Assembly (NCBI GenBank): GCA_964454795.1
Contig: CAYVUM010000067.1
Span: 1 to 20,010 of the forward strand
From: CAYVUM01 sp964454795
GTDB lineage: Bacteria; Pseudomonadota; Alphaproteobacteria; Rhodospirillales; Defluviicoccaceae
DNA: 20,010 nucleotides
Direction: 5' to 3'
The position numbers and the translations under genes were made by a program. Under the pieces are notes generated by a model that ran no database searches, was not told the DNA's origin, and was given only the letters and a program-made list of their open reading frames with translations. Shown here one piece after another: positions 6,178-12,305 of this stretch (position 1 is the first letter of the stretch; each line of letters begins with the position of its first letter).

Positions 6178-7710
6178 ATGGCCACCCTGTCGCGCCGCGA
6201 GCCGCGCACCGTCAACACCTGGCCGGGGTTCGTCGACGCCCTGGCGGCCTTACTGATGGTCGTCATCTTTCTGTTGCTGGTGTTCGTGTTGGCGCAGGTG
6301 TTTCTGAGTGAGGCGCTGTCCGGGCAGGACGCCGCCCTCGACCGGCTGCAGAACCGGGTGGACGAGCTCTCCGACCTGCTTGGCCTGGAACGACAGGCCA
6401 CGGCCGATCTGCGCGCCAACCTGGAGCAGGTCTCGGGCGATCTCCAGGCCTCGCTGGCGGAACGCCGGCAGCAGGCCACGCTGATTGCCACCCTGCGGGA
6501 GCGGGCCGGGCTCGCCGAGGCGCGGGCCGAGGCGCTTGCCGCCGACGTCGACCGGCTGACCGCCGAGGCGGCGGGTTCCGAGGCGGACATCAACGCGCTT
6601 GCAGCCGCACTGCTCGCCGAGAAGGACCGCGCTGCCGCTGCCGTCTCGCGCCGCAGCGAAGCCGAAGCGGCGCTGACCGAGCTGTCCGCCGAGCGGGATG
6701 CGACCGAACGCCGGATTGCCGAGCTGATCGCCGCCCTCGATGAGGCGACAGCCCGGGCCCGCGAGGCCGAGCAACGGGCCTCGACCATGGTCAGCGATCT
6801 GGCTGCGGCGGAAAGCACGGTGACCGAGGCGGAACAGCAGGCCGCCGATGCCGAGGCGGAGGCAAACGAACTTCGCCGGCTGCTTGACGAGTCGGCGGAA
6901 ACCATCCGGGCCGACCGTTCGACCATTGAATGGCAGACCGAACGGCTCACCGAACTGGTGCAACGGGTTGCCGCCCTGGAGGCGCTCAAGGCCGAGCTTG
7001 AAGACGAGACCGACCGTCTCGCCGCCGAGCGGGATGAACGGGGCCGGACGCTGGCCGCCGAGCGCCGGATCTCGAAAGAGGCAGAGGCCGAGGTCGCCCT
7101 TCTCAACAGGCAGGTCGCCGCCCTCCGCGAGCAGCTTGCCGCCCTCGTCACTGCGCTCGATGCCTCCGAGGCGACGATCCGCGAACAGTCCATCGAAATC
7201 GAGGATTTGGGCAGCCGGCTGAACACGGCGCTGGCCAGCCGGGTTCAGGACCTGTCGCGCTACCGCTCTGAGTTCTTCGGCCGGCTTCGTGAGGTCCTGG
7301 GCGACCAGGAAGGGGTGCGGATTGTCGGCGACCGGTTCGTCTTCCAGTCGGAGATCCTGTTCGGGTCCGGCTCGGCGATCCTCGACAGCCGCGGCCGCAC
7401 CCGGCTGCGCCAGGTTGCCGATACCCTGATCAAGCTGGGTCGCGAGATCCCGCCGGAGATCGACTGGGTGCTGCGGGTTGACGGGCATACCGACCGGGTG
7501 CCGGTCGGTCCGGGCACCCCCTACCGGTCCAACTGGCAGCTGTCGGCGGAACGGGCGCTGTCCGTGGTCGAGCTGCTGATCGATGCCGGGATTCCGCCCG
7601 AGCGGCTGGCCGCGGCGGGATTCGGCGAGTTTCAGCCGCTCGATACCGGCGATACCGAGGCGGCCTTTCGGCGCAATCGCCGGATTGAGCTGAAGCTCAC
7701 GCAACCCTGA
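6178..7710 (+). CDS. MotB-like protein with long coiled coil and C-terminal OmpA domain
   Basis: Partner of the preceding channel subunit. The 510 residues start with a short basic cytoplasmic part, then WPGFVDALAALLMVVIFLLLVFVLAQ as the single membrane helix. Asp20 at its start corresponds to the proton-carrying Asp of MotB/ExbD. About residues 50-365 are heptad-like, rich in Ala, Glu, Arg and Leu, and form a very long coiled coil. Residues about 380-510 are an intact OmpA/MotB peptidoglycan-binding domain: ILFGSGSAIL, VDGHTDRVPVGP, SNWQLSAERALSVVELL, GFGEFQPL and RRNRRIELKL. Charge distribution puts the N-terminus inside, so the coil and OmpA domain are periplasmic. The 5-base gap to the channel gene indicates one operon. 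The coil is much longer than in flagellar MotB, and no flagellar context exists. Long antisense ORFs here arise from the repetitive codon pattern and are not real. Confidence 0.87.
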   Translation: MATLSRREPRTVNTWPGFVDALAALLMVVIFLLLVFVLAQVFLSEALSGQDAALDRLQNRVDELSDLLGLERQATADLRANLEQVSGDLQASLAERRQQATLIATLRERAGLAEARAEALAADVDRLTAEAAGSEADINALAAALLAEKDRAAAAVSRRSEAEAALTELSAERDATERRIAELIAALDEATARAREAEQRASTMVSDLAAAESTVTEAEQQAADAEAEANELRRLLDESAETIRADRSTIEWQTERLTELVQRVAALEALKAELEDETDRLAAERDERGRTLAAERRISKEAEAEVALLNRQVAALREQLAALVTALDASEATIREQSIEIEDLGSRLNTALASRVQDLSRYRSEFFGRLREVLGDQEGVRIVGDRFVFQSEILFGSGSAILDSRGRTRLRQVADTLIKLGREIPPEIDWVLRVDGHTDRVPVGPGTPYRSNWQLSAERALSVVELLIDAGIPPERLAAAGFGEFQPLDTGDTEAAFRRNRRIELKLTQP

Positions 7711-7773
7711 CCGGCCGCCCCGGTTGCCGGAGGGTCCGCCGGCGACGCACAGACGAAGTTTCCGCTGCCAACG

Positions 7774-8976
7774 ATGAAAATCCTGTTTCTGATCGTCTTC
7801 GTCGACCTGATCGGGTTCGGCATCGTCATCCCGCTGCTGCCGTTCTATGGCGAGCACTTCGCCGCCTCACCGGCGGAAGTGGGGATGCTGATGGCGGTCT
7901 ATTCCTTCACCCAGTTCCTCGCCGCACCCCTGTGGGGACGACTGAGCGACCGGGTCGGCCGCCGGCCGGTGCTGATTGTGAGTCTGGCCGGAATCGCCGC
8001 CGCCTATGTCTGGCTCGGCTTCGCCACCAGCCTCTGGGCGCTGTTCGCCGCCCGCGCCGCCGCCGGCTTCATGGCCGGGAACATCTCCGTTGCGTTCGCT
8101 TACGTGGCCGACGTCACCACCGCAGAGACGCGGGCACGGGGCATGGGGCTGATCGGCGCGGCCTTCGGTCTCGGTTTCATTTTCGGCCCCGCAATCGGCG
8201 GCGTGCTTGCCGGCGACGATCCGGCGAATGCCGACTTTCTGACCCCCGCCCTGGTCGCCGCCGCCGCATCCATTGTGGCGCTGGTTCTCACCGTGCTGCG
8301 GCTGCCGGAATCGCTCGACGCCGGGGTGCGCAGCCGGCTTGCTGCGATGCCGCGCGCTGACCGATGGCGCCAGTTCCGGCAGGCCACAGTCCGTTCCGAC
8401 GTGGGCCTGATGCTGGCGATGGGATTCCTCGCCGGCCTGGTCTTCGCGGGTCTGGAGACCACCTTCGCGATGTGGTCGCGTCGTCAGCTCGGCTGGGGTC
8501 CGGAGCAGAACGGCTGGCTGTTCGCCTACATCGGCCTGATCACGGCGGCAGTCCAGGGCGGCCTGATCGGCCGGCTGGCGCCGCGGGTTGGCGAGACCCG
8601 GCTTCTCATCGCCGGCTCAGCGTTGCTCGCCATCGGCATTGCGACCATTCCCTTTGCTACCGGCCTTGCCGTACTGCTGCCGGCGATGGCAGTCGTCGCG
8701 GTGGGCTACGGGATCAGCCAGCCGGCCCTCAATACGCTGATCTCGCTGCAACTCGGCGCAGACGCCCAGGGCGGCGGCATGGGGCTCGCCCGCTCGGCGA
8801 CGACGCTCGCCCGCATTGTCGGCCCGCTTATTGCCGGCAGCTTATTCTTCTGGCTCGGCAAGGATTCGCCGTACGTGTTTGGCGCCATCGTCATGGCCGG
8901 GGTTGTCCTGCTCGCGCTGCGCTTACGCGCGGAGGTCGCCGGCCCGGGGCGTGCCGCTGATCCGGCAAAGGATTGA
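7774..8976 (+). CDS. MFS transporter, TetA-like drug:H+ antiporter (DHA1) family
   Basis: Inner-membrane exporter of 400 residues with about twelve hydrophobic segments. The first helix FLIVFVDLIGFGIVIPLLPFY is typical of the TetA/Bcr-like DHA1 group and includes the D/G pair of helix 1. Motif A is GRLSDRVGRRPVL in the loop after helix 2. Motif C (the antiporter motif) is GAAFGLGFIFGPAIGG in helix 5. The substrate cannot be told from sequence, and tetracycline resistance should not be assumed. The start at 7774 follows the MotB-like gene by 63 bases, so read-through from that operon is possible. The end of the gene overlaps the candidate rpmE promoter. Confidence 0.9.
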   Translation: MKILFLIVFVDLIGFGIVIPLLPFYGEHFAASPAEVGMLMAVYSFTQFLAAPLWGRLSDRVGRRPVLIVSLAGIAAAYVWLGFATSLWALFAARAAAGFMAGNISVAFAYVADVTTAETRARGMGLIGAAFGLGFIFGPAIGGVLAGDDPANADFLTPALVAAAASIVALVLTVLRLPESLDAGVRSRLAAMPRADRWRQFRQATVRSDVGLMLAMGFLAGLVFAGLETTFAMWSRRQLGWGPEQNGWLFAYIGLITAAVQGGLIGRLAPRVGETRLLIAGSALLAIGIATIPFATGLAVLLPAMAVVAVGYGISQPALNTLISLQLGADAQGGGMGLARSATTLARIVGPLIAGSLFFWLGKDSPYVFGAIVMAGVVLLALRLRAEVAGPGRAADPAKD

Positions 8977-9001
8977 TCGCGCTGCCGGCGCCCGCTATAT
9001 A
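8973..9001 (+). promoter_or_regulatory. Candidate rpmE promoter
   Basis: TTGATC (8973-8978), a 17-base spacer and TATATA (8996-9001) form a reasonable housekeeping promoter. The -35 overlaps the stop codon of the MFS gene. Transcription would begin near 9008, about 20 bases before the rpmE start. Confidence 0.5.
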
Positions 9002-9028
9002 GCCGGTTCGCCGGAACGGAGCGGACCT

Positions 9029-9253
9029 GTGAAGAAAAACATTCATCCAGACTATCACGAGATTACCGTCGAGATGACCGACGGCAGCACCTTCAAGACC
9101 CGCTCGACCTACGGCTCGGCGGGCGACACCTTGAAGTTGCAGGTGGATCCGAAAAGCCATCCCGCCTGGACCGGGGTCCACCGGCTCGTCGACAGTGGCG
9201 GCCAGCTCGCTAAATTCCGCAAGCGTTTCAAGGATTTCGGCATCAAGGACTGA
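9029..9253 (+). CDS. rpmE: 50S ribosomal protein L31, cysteine-free form
   Basis: Small large-subunit ribosomal protein of 74 residues starting at a GTG. MKKNIHPDYHEITVEMTDG opens the protein, and DPKSHPAWTG and the basic end KFRKRFKDFG are L31 signatures. There is no CxxC zinc motif or any cysteine, as in the zinc-independent type common in alphaproteobacteria. The GTG start is preceded by GGAACGGAGCGG. The longer frame starting at 8816 runs over the MFS gene and is not a credible start. Identification is clear. Confidence 0.95.
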   Translation: MKKNIHPDYHEITVEMTDGSTFKTRSTYGSAGDTLKLQVDPKSHPAWTGVHRLVDSGGQLAKFRKRFKDFGIKD

Positions 9254-9270
9254 GCCCGCGCGGCGGCCGG

Positions 9271-9296
9271 CCCGACCGCCGCCCAAGCCGGTCGGG
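9271..9296 (+). terminator. Hairpin between convergent rpmE and sigma factor genes
   Basis: CCCGACCG (9271-9278) and CGGTCGGG (9289-9296) form a perfect 8-bp stem with a 10-nt loop, 18 bases after the rpmE stop. An alternative overlapping stem (GCGGCGG 9260-9266 with CCGCCGC 9276-9282) is possible. No T-tract follows. It may serve both converging genes. Confidence 0.4.
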
Positions 9297-9391
9297 ATAA
9301 GCCGGGCAGCGGCGGCCGGATCCTCAAACGCCGTCGGCTGGCCAGCCGGGGTTGGCACCGCTGGCCGAGCGGGCCCGGGCGAACCCGCCGT

Positions 9392-10255
9392 TCACACCAG
9401 GTCCGAGGCCTGAGGGTCGAGCAGACGCTTGAGCCGACCGAGGGCCTTCGCTTCCAGCTGCCGGGCCCGGTCCTTGGACACGCCGAGCTCGCGGCCGATG
9501 GTGGCGAAGGTGGCTTTCGCCTCTTCCAGATAGCGGCGGCGGATCACGGTCTGTTCAGGGCGCGGCAACCGGCCGAGAGCGGCGGTCAGGTTTTCCACGA
9601 CCCGGCGCTGTCGCGACCGCCTCTCCATCCACTGCTCCGGGTCGGGAGCGTCCGAGGCGAGCCGGTCGAGCAGGGTGGCGCCGTCGTCGTCGCTCTGATC
9701 AAGGGAATGATCGCCGGAAATGCGCCGCGCGAGGCTGAGGACGTCGGCCTTCGTTGCCCCGAACCGCGCAGCGAGCGCGCCGGCCACATCCTCGCCGCTC
9801 TCGCCGGCACCGCCGCCAAGATCGCCGCCGATGCGGCGGAGCTGCAGCACCATCAGTTTGTGGGCGTTGCCGGTGCCGCTGCGGACCATGGACCAGGACC
9901 GCAGCACCGACTCCTGGATCGCTGCCCGGATCGAATACATCGCGTAGGTGGAAAGACGCGCCCCCCGGCTCGGGTCGAACCGGCGGACTGCCTGCACCAG
10001 ACCGACGATGCCCTCCTGGATCAGGTCATTCATCGGCAGGCCGAAGCCGCGGTAGCTCCGCGCAATTCGGATGACGAACCGCAGATGGCTGCCGACCAGC
10101 CGGCGGGTCGCCTCGCGGTCGCCAGCCCCGGCGCGACGCAGCAGATCAGCCTCCTCGTCCCGGCCGAGGACCGGGTGGCGGGCGGCTTCCGCGGCGATGG
10201 CCGATGGGCCGGGTGTGACGGCGGGCCGCTCCCTGCCTCGCGCCGGGCCGGTCAT
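9392..10255 (-). CDS. RNA polymerase sigma factor, RpoH (sigma-32) family
   Basis: A sigma-70 family factor of 287 residues without region 1.1. Region 1.2/2 begins HPVLGRDEEADLLRRAGAGD. Region 2.2 has GLPMNDLIQEGIVGLVQAV, and region 2.3-2.4 has FDPSRGARLSTYAMYSIRAAIQ. Region 4.2 has a helix-turn-helix in TFATIGRELGVSKDRARQLEAKAL. The spacing fits RpoH (heat-shock) factors. The RpoH box, normally close to QRKLFFNLR, is here AHKLMVLQLR, so it is degenerate. This may be a second, specialised RpoH paralogue rather than the main heat-shock factor, hence no gene symbol. An AGGAT ribosome-binding site precedes the ATG at 10255. It is divergent from the TetR-like gene and convergent with rpmE. Confidence 0.88.
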   Translation of the reverse strand: MTGPARGRERPAVTPGPSAIAAEAARHPVLGRDEEADLLRRAGAGDREATRRLVGSHLRFVIRIARSYRGFGLPMNDLIQEGIVGLVQAVRRFDPSRGARLSTYAMYSIRAAIQESVLRSWSMVRSGTGNAHKLMVLQLRRIGGDLGGGAGESGEDVAGALAARFGATKADVLSLARRISGDHSLDQSDDDGATLLDRLASDAPDPEQWMERRSRQRRVVENLTAALGRLPRPEQTVIRRRYLEEAKATFATIGRELGVSKDRARQLEAKALGRLKRLLDPQASDLV

Positions 10256-10344
10256 GCTGCGATCCTGGTTTCGCGAATCGATCTCATCTGATGATAGTGC
10301 TACAAGCTCTCGAACGATGCGACAGGGAAAAAACCGGTGATGCC

Positions 10345-11091
10345 ATGTCCGAGCCGATATCTGCTCCCCACTCCGACCCGATGTCCAGTCCCGCAGACGA
10401 GGCGGCCGACCGTCTGATCGACGCGGCTCTGGCCCTGGCGGGGGAAGCCGGGTGGCTGCCGCTGTCGATCGCCGAGATTGCCGGGCGCGCTGGTGTCCCC
10501 CTTGTCGAGGCCTTTGCGGTGTTTCCGACGCGCGGGGCGATCCTCGAGGCGTTTTTCGCGCGGATCGATCGGACGATGCTTTCCGACACCGCGCCGGACC
10601 TGAACGAGCCGGCGCGCGACCGGCTGTTCGAGGTGATCATGGCACGGTTCGATGCCCTGTCCCCCCATCGCGCGGGGATGACGGCGCTCGTCCGCAGCCT
10701 GCCGGCCGATCCGATCGGGGCGCTGATGCTGGCCCCCGGCTTCCTGCGCCGACTGACGCAGATCCTTGAGGCCGCCGGGTTGTCGACGGCGGGACCGCTT
10801 GGCACCCTCCGCGTGCAGGCGCTAGCCGTCGTCTACGCCGACACCTTCCGGGCCTGGCTCTCGGACGACAGCGCCGATCTGGCCCGGACGATGGCCGCCC
10901 TCGATCGTGGCCTGCGGCGACTGGACGGTCTGGCGCGGGGTCTTGATCAGCTCCTCGGCCGGGTCGCACCCGTCGGCGGCGGATATCGCGTCCATGCCGG
11001 TGACGGACCTGCGGCCGCGCCGCCGGCCGGAGCAGAGCCAACCATGGCCGGCCCCGTCGGCGGCGAGTCTCCGGATCCGTCCCGCGGATGA
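10345..11091 (+). CDS. TetR/AcrR-like transcriptional regulator
   Basis: A 248-residue protein. The N-terminal helix-turn-helix is visible in LIDAALALAGEAGWLPLSIAEIAGRAGVPLVEAFAVFPTRGAILEAFF (about residues 20-70), the TetR pattern in which an IAxxAGVP turn is followed by a FPxxxxLL-like helix. The C-terminal ligand domain includes VYADTFRAWLSDDSADLARTMAALDRGL, reminiscent of the TetR/COQ9-like group. A COQ9 role cannot be excluded. The last 40 or so residues are Gly/Pro/Ala-rich and probably disordered. The ATG at 10345 is preferred because GGGAAAA lies upstream; ATG 10291 would add 18 residues. It is divergent from the sigma factor and lies just upstream of the phasin gene, whose control region carries palindromes. 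Control of the phasin by this protein is possible but unproven. Confidence 0.75.
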   Translation: MSEPISAPHSDPMSSPADEAADRLIDAALALAGEAGWLPLSIAEIAGRAGVPLVEAFAVFPTRGAILEAFFARIDRTMLSDTAPDLNEPARDRLFEVIMARFDALSPHRAGMTALVRSLPADPIGALMLAPGFLRRLTQILEAAGLSTAGPLGTLRVQALAVVYADTFRAWLSDDSADLARTMAALDRGLRRLDGLARGLDQLLGRVAPVGGGYRVHAGDGPAAAPPAGAEPTMAGPVGGESPDPSRG

Positions 11092-11092
11092 C

Positions 11093-11114
11093 CGGGGCGC
11101 GCCTGTTCGCCCCG
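11093..11114 (+). terminator. Hairpin directly after the TetR-like gene
   Basis: CGGGGCG (11093-11099) pairs with CGCCCCG (11108-11114) around an 8-nt loop, starting 2 bases after the stop codon. There is no T-tract, so it is only a candidate terminator separating this gene from the phasin gene. Confidence 0.4.
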
Positions 11115-11127
11115 CATCGGAGCGGCC

Positions 11128-11152
11128 ATGTTGCACTCCGGGACTGCAACAT
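11128..11152. promoter_or_regulatory. Inverted repeat ATGTTGCA-N9-TGCAACAT upstream of phasin gene
   Basis: A perfect 8-bp dyad with a 9-base spacer (centre to centre 17 bp), about 210 bases upstream of the phasin start. It contains TTGCA/TGCAA half-sites like those of the second palindrome at 11258-11272, so the same protein might bind both. Confidence 0.4.
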
Positions 11153-11257
11153 TTTGCGACGTCGCGTGCCTTCGCTGAGCTCTGAACCCTTCGGGCCCGG
11201 GAAGTAACCGTCAATTTTTCAACTGGTTAGAGAGTTTCGCCGCGTCGACCCGGGTTT

Positions 11258-11272
11258 TTGTGCAGTGCACAA
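11258..11272. promoter_or_regulatory. Candidate PhaR-type operator upstream of phasin promoter
   Basis: The sequence TTGTGCAGTGCACAA is a perfect 15-bp palindrome about one central base. Its core TGC-AGT-GCA fits the TGC-N3-GCA motif described for PhaR, the repressor of phasin and PHA granule genes in Paracoccus and Rhodobacter. It ends 6 bases before the -35 of the phasin promoter. A related TGCGCTGCG lies inside the promoter spacer. The TetR-like protein encoded upstream is an alternative binder. Confidence 0.5.
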
Positions 11273-11278
11273 TTGGCA

Positions 11279-11307
11279 TTGACAGGGTTGTTGCGCTGCG
11301 ACATATT
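11279..11307 (+). promoter_or_regulatory. Phasin gene promoter
   Basis: A perfect TTGACA (11279-11284), a 17-base spacer and CATATT (11302-11307) form a good housekeeping promoter about 55 bases upstream of the phasin start. Confidence 0.6.
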
Positions 11308-11362
11308 TTGGGCGTTGGACGATTGTTAACGTCCTCGCGACCCTGCCGGAAAGGATCCGATC

Positions 11363-11833
11363 ATGGCCCAACCGCCCGAATTCATGGACTTCACCAAAAT
11401 GATGAAGGATTTCGATCCGACGAAGTTCGTCGAGCAGTTTTCCGAAATGGTGAAGAATTATAAGCTGCCCGGCGTCGAGATCGATGCGCTGATCGCCAGC
11501 CAGCGTAAGAATGTGGAAGCTTTGGCCAGCGCCAACCGCGCCGCGTTCGAGGGCGTTCAGTCCGTCGCCAAGCGCCAGGCCGAGATCCTTCAGGAAACGA
11601 TGAACGAAGCCCAGAAGGCGATCGACACGGTTTCGAAAGCGGCCTCGCCGCAGGATGCTGCCGTGAAACAGGCCGAAGTCGCCAAAGACGCGTTCGAGAA
11701 AGCTTTGGCCAACATGCGCGACCTGGCCGAAATGGTCACAAAAGCGAACGAAGACGTCGCCAATACAATCACGAACCGGGTTTCCGAGACTCTCGAAGAG
11801 ATCAAGGAAATGGCCGAGAAGTCGAAAGCCTGA
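11363..11833 (+). CDS. Phasin, polyhydroxyalkanoate granule-associated protein
   Basis: Small amphipathic protein that coats PHA storage granules and limits their size. The 156 residues are almost all helical, with no cysteine or tryptophan. They follow the phasin-2 pattern: an N-terminal FTKMMKDFDPTKFVEQF-like segment, VEALASANRAAFEGVQSVAKRQAEI near residues 51-75, and a long charged C-terminal helix. An AAAGGATC ribosome-binding site precedes the ATG at 11363, and a TTGACA promoter with a PhaR-type palindrome lies upstream. Codon use is less extremely GC-rich than in neighbours, consistent with high expression. No PHA synthase gene is in the window. The gene probably forms its own transcript. 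Confidence 0.88.
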   Translation: MAQPPEFMDFTKMMKDFDPTKFVEQFSEMVKNYKLPGVEIDALIASQRKNVEALASANRAAFEGVQSVAKRQAEILQETMNEAQKAIDTVSKAASPQDAAVKQAEVAKDAFEKALANMRDLAEMVTKANEDVANTITNRVSETLEEIKEMAEKSKA

Positions 11834-11853
11834 GCTTCGGGCTCCTCTCCGGA

Positions 11854-11879
11854 GGCGGTCGCCCGGTCGGACGGCCGCC
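11854..11879 (+). terminator. Hairpin after phasin gene
   Basis: GGCGGTCG (11854-11861) pairs with CGGCCGCC (11872-11879), 8 pairs with one G-U, around a 10-nt loop, about 20 bases after the stop codon. A short pyrimidine-rich stretch follows, but no real T-tract. Confidence 0.4.
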
Positions 11880-11944
11880 CCTGTCCGGACTGCCTTTCAT
11901 CCGAAGCGCTCCAACACCCTCCCTCCCCCCGGTCCGCGTTCCTA

Positions 11945-12292
11945 ATGATGGCAGCCCCGTCCATCCTCTATGAGGATTTCGCCCGCGTCGATGTGCGGGT
12001 GGGCACCGTGATCCGTGCCGAGCCGTATCCCGAGGCGCGCAAACCCGCCCTCAAGCTGTGGATCGACTTTGGCGGCGACATCGGCGAGCGCCAATCGTCC
12101 GCCCGGCTCACCCGCCACTACCAGCCCGAGGCCCTGATCGGCCGGCAGCTCTGCGCCGTCGTTAACTTCCCGCCGCGGCAGATCGGCAAGTTCGTCTCCG
12201 AGGTGCTCGTGCTCGGCCTTCCCGACCCGGACGGCGAAGTTGTGCTGATCGGACCCGACGTCCCGGTTCCGAACGGCGGCCGGCTCTTCTGA
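11945..12292 (+). CDS. csaA: CsaA-like tRNA-binding (EMAPII/OB-fold) protein
   Basis: A 115-residue single-domain protein of the tRNA-binding OB fold shared with the C-terminus of MetRS and EMAPII. Bacterial CsaA is a dimer reported to act as an export-related chaperone and to bind RNA. FARVDVRVGTVIRAEPYPEARKPALKLWIDFG opens the fold. SSARLTRHY and LIGRQLCAVVNFPPRQIGKFVSEVLVLG are CsaA hallmarks. The length is the usual one for the family. Two adjacent ATG codons (11945, 11948) could start it, and no clear ribosome-binding site is seen. It lies 111 bases after the phasin gene and converges on envZ with a 13-base gap. Confidence 0.9.
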   Translation: MMAAPSILYEDFARVDVRVGTVIRAEPYPEARKPALKLWIDFGGDIGERQSSARLTRHYQPEALIGRQLCAVVNFPPRQIGKFVSEVLVLGLPDPDGEVVLIGPDVPVPNGGRLF

Positions 12293-12305
12293 ACCTTCAG
12301 CAACC

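Noticed and set aside
5024..7710. Zorya anti-phage system (ZorA/ZorB-like pair)
   Set aside because: The channel and OmpA-type architecture is similar, but ZorC, ZorD or ZorE genes are missing, the long tail is on the MotB-like protein, and the context is housekeeping genes rather than a defence island.
6096..7857. Long minus-strand ORFs (376 and 535 codons) under the MotB-like gene
   Set aside because: They arise from the repetitive Ala/Glu/Arg codons of the coiled coil. One reads as Ser/Ala/Arg runs, the other as featureless sequence.
7774..8976. Tetracycline resistance gene tetA
   Set aside because: The protein is of the TetA-like MFS group, but many exporters share these motifs. There is no linked tetR divergent to it and no mobile element.
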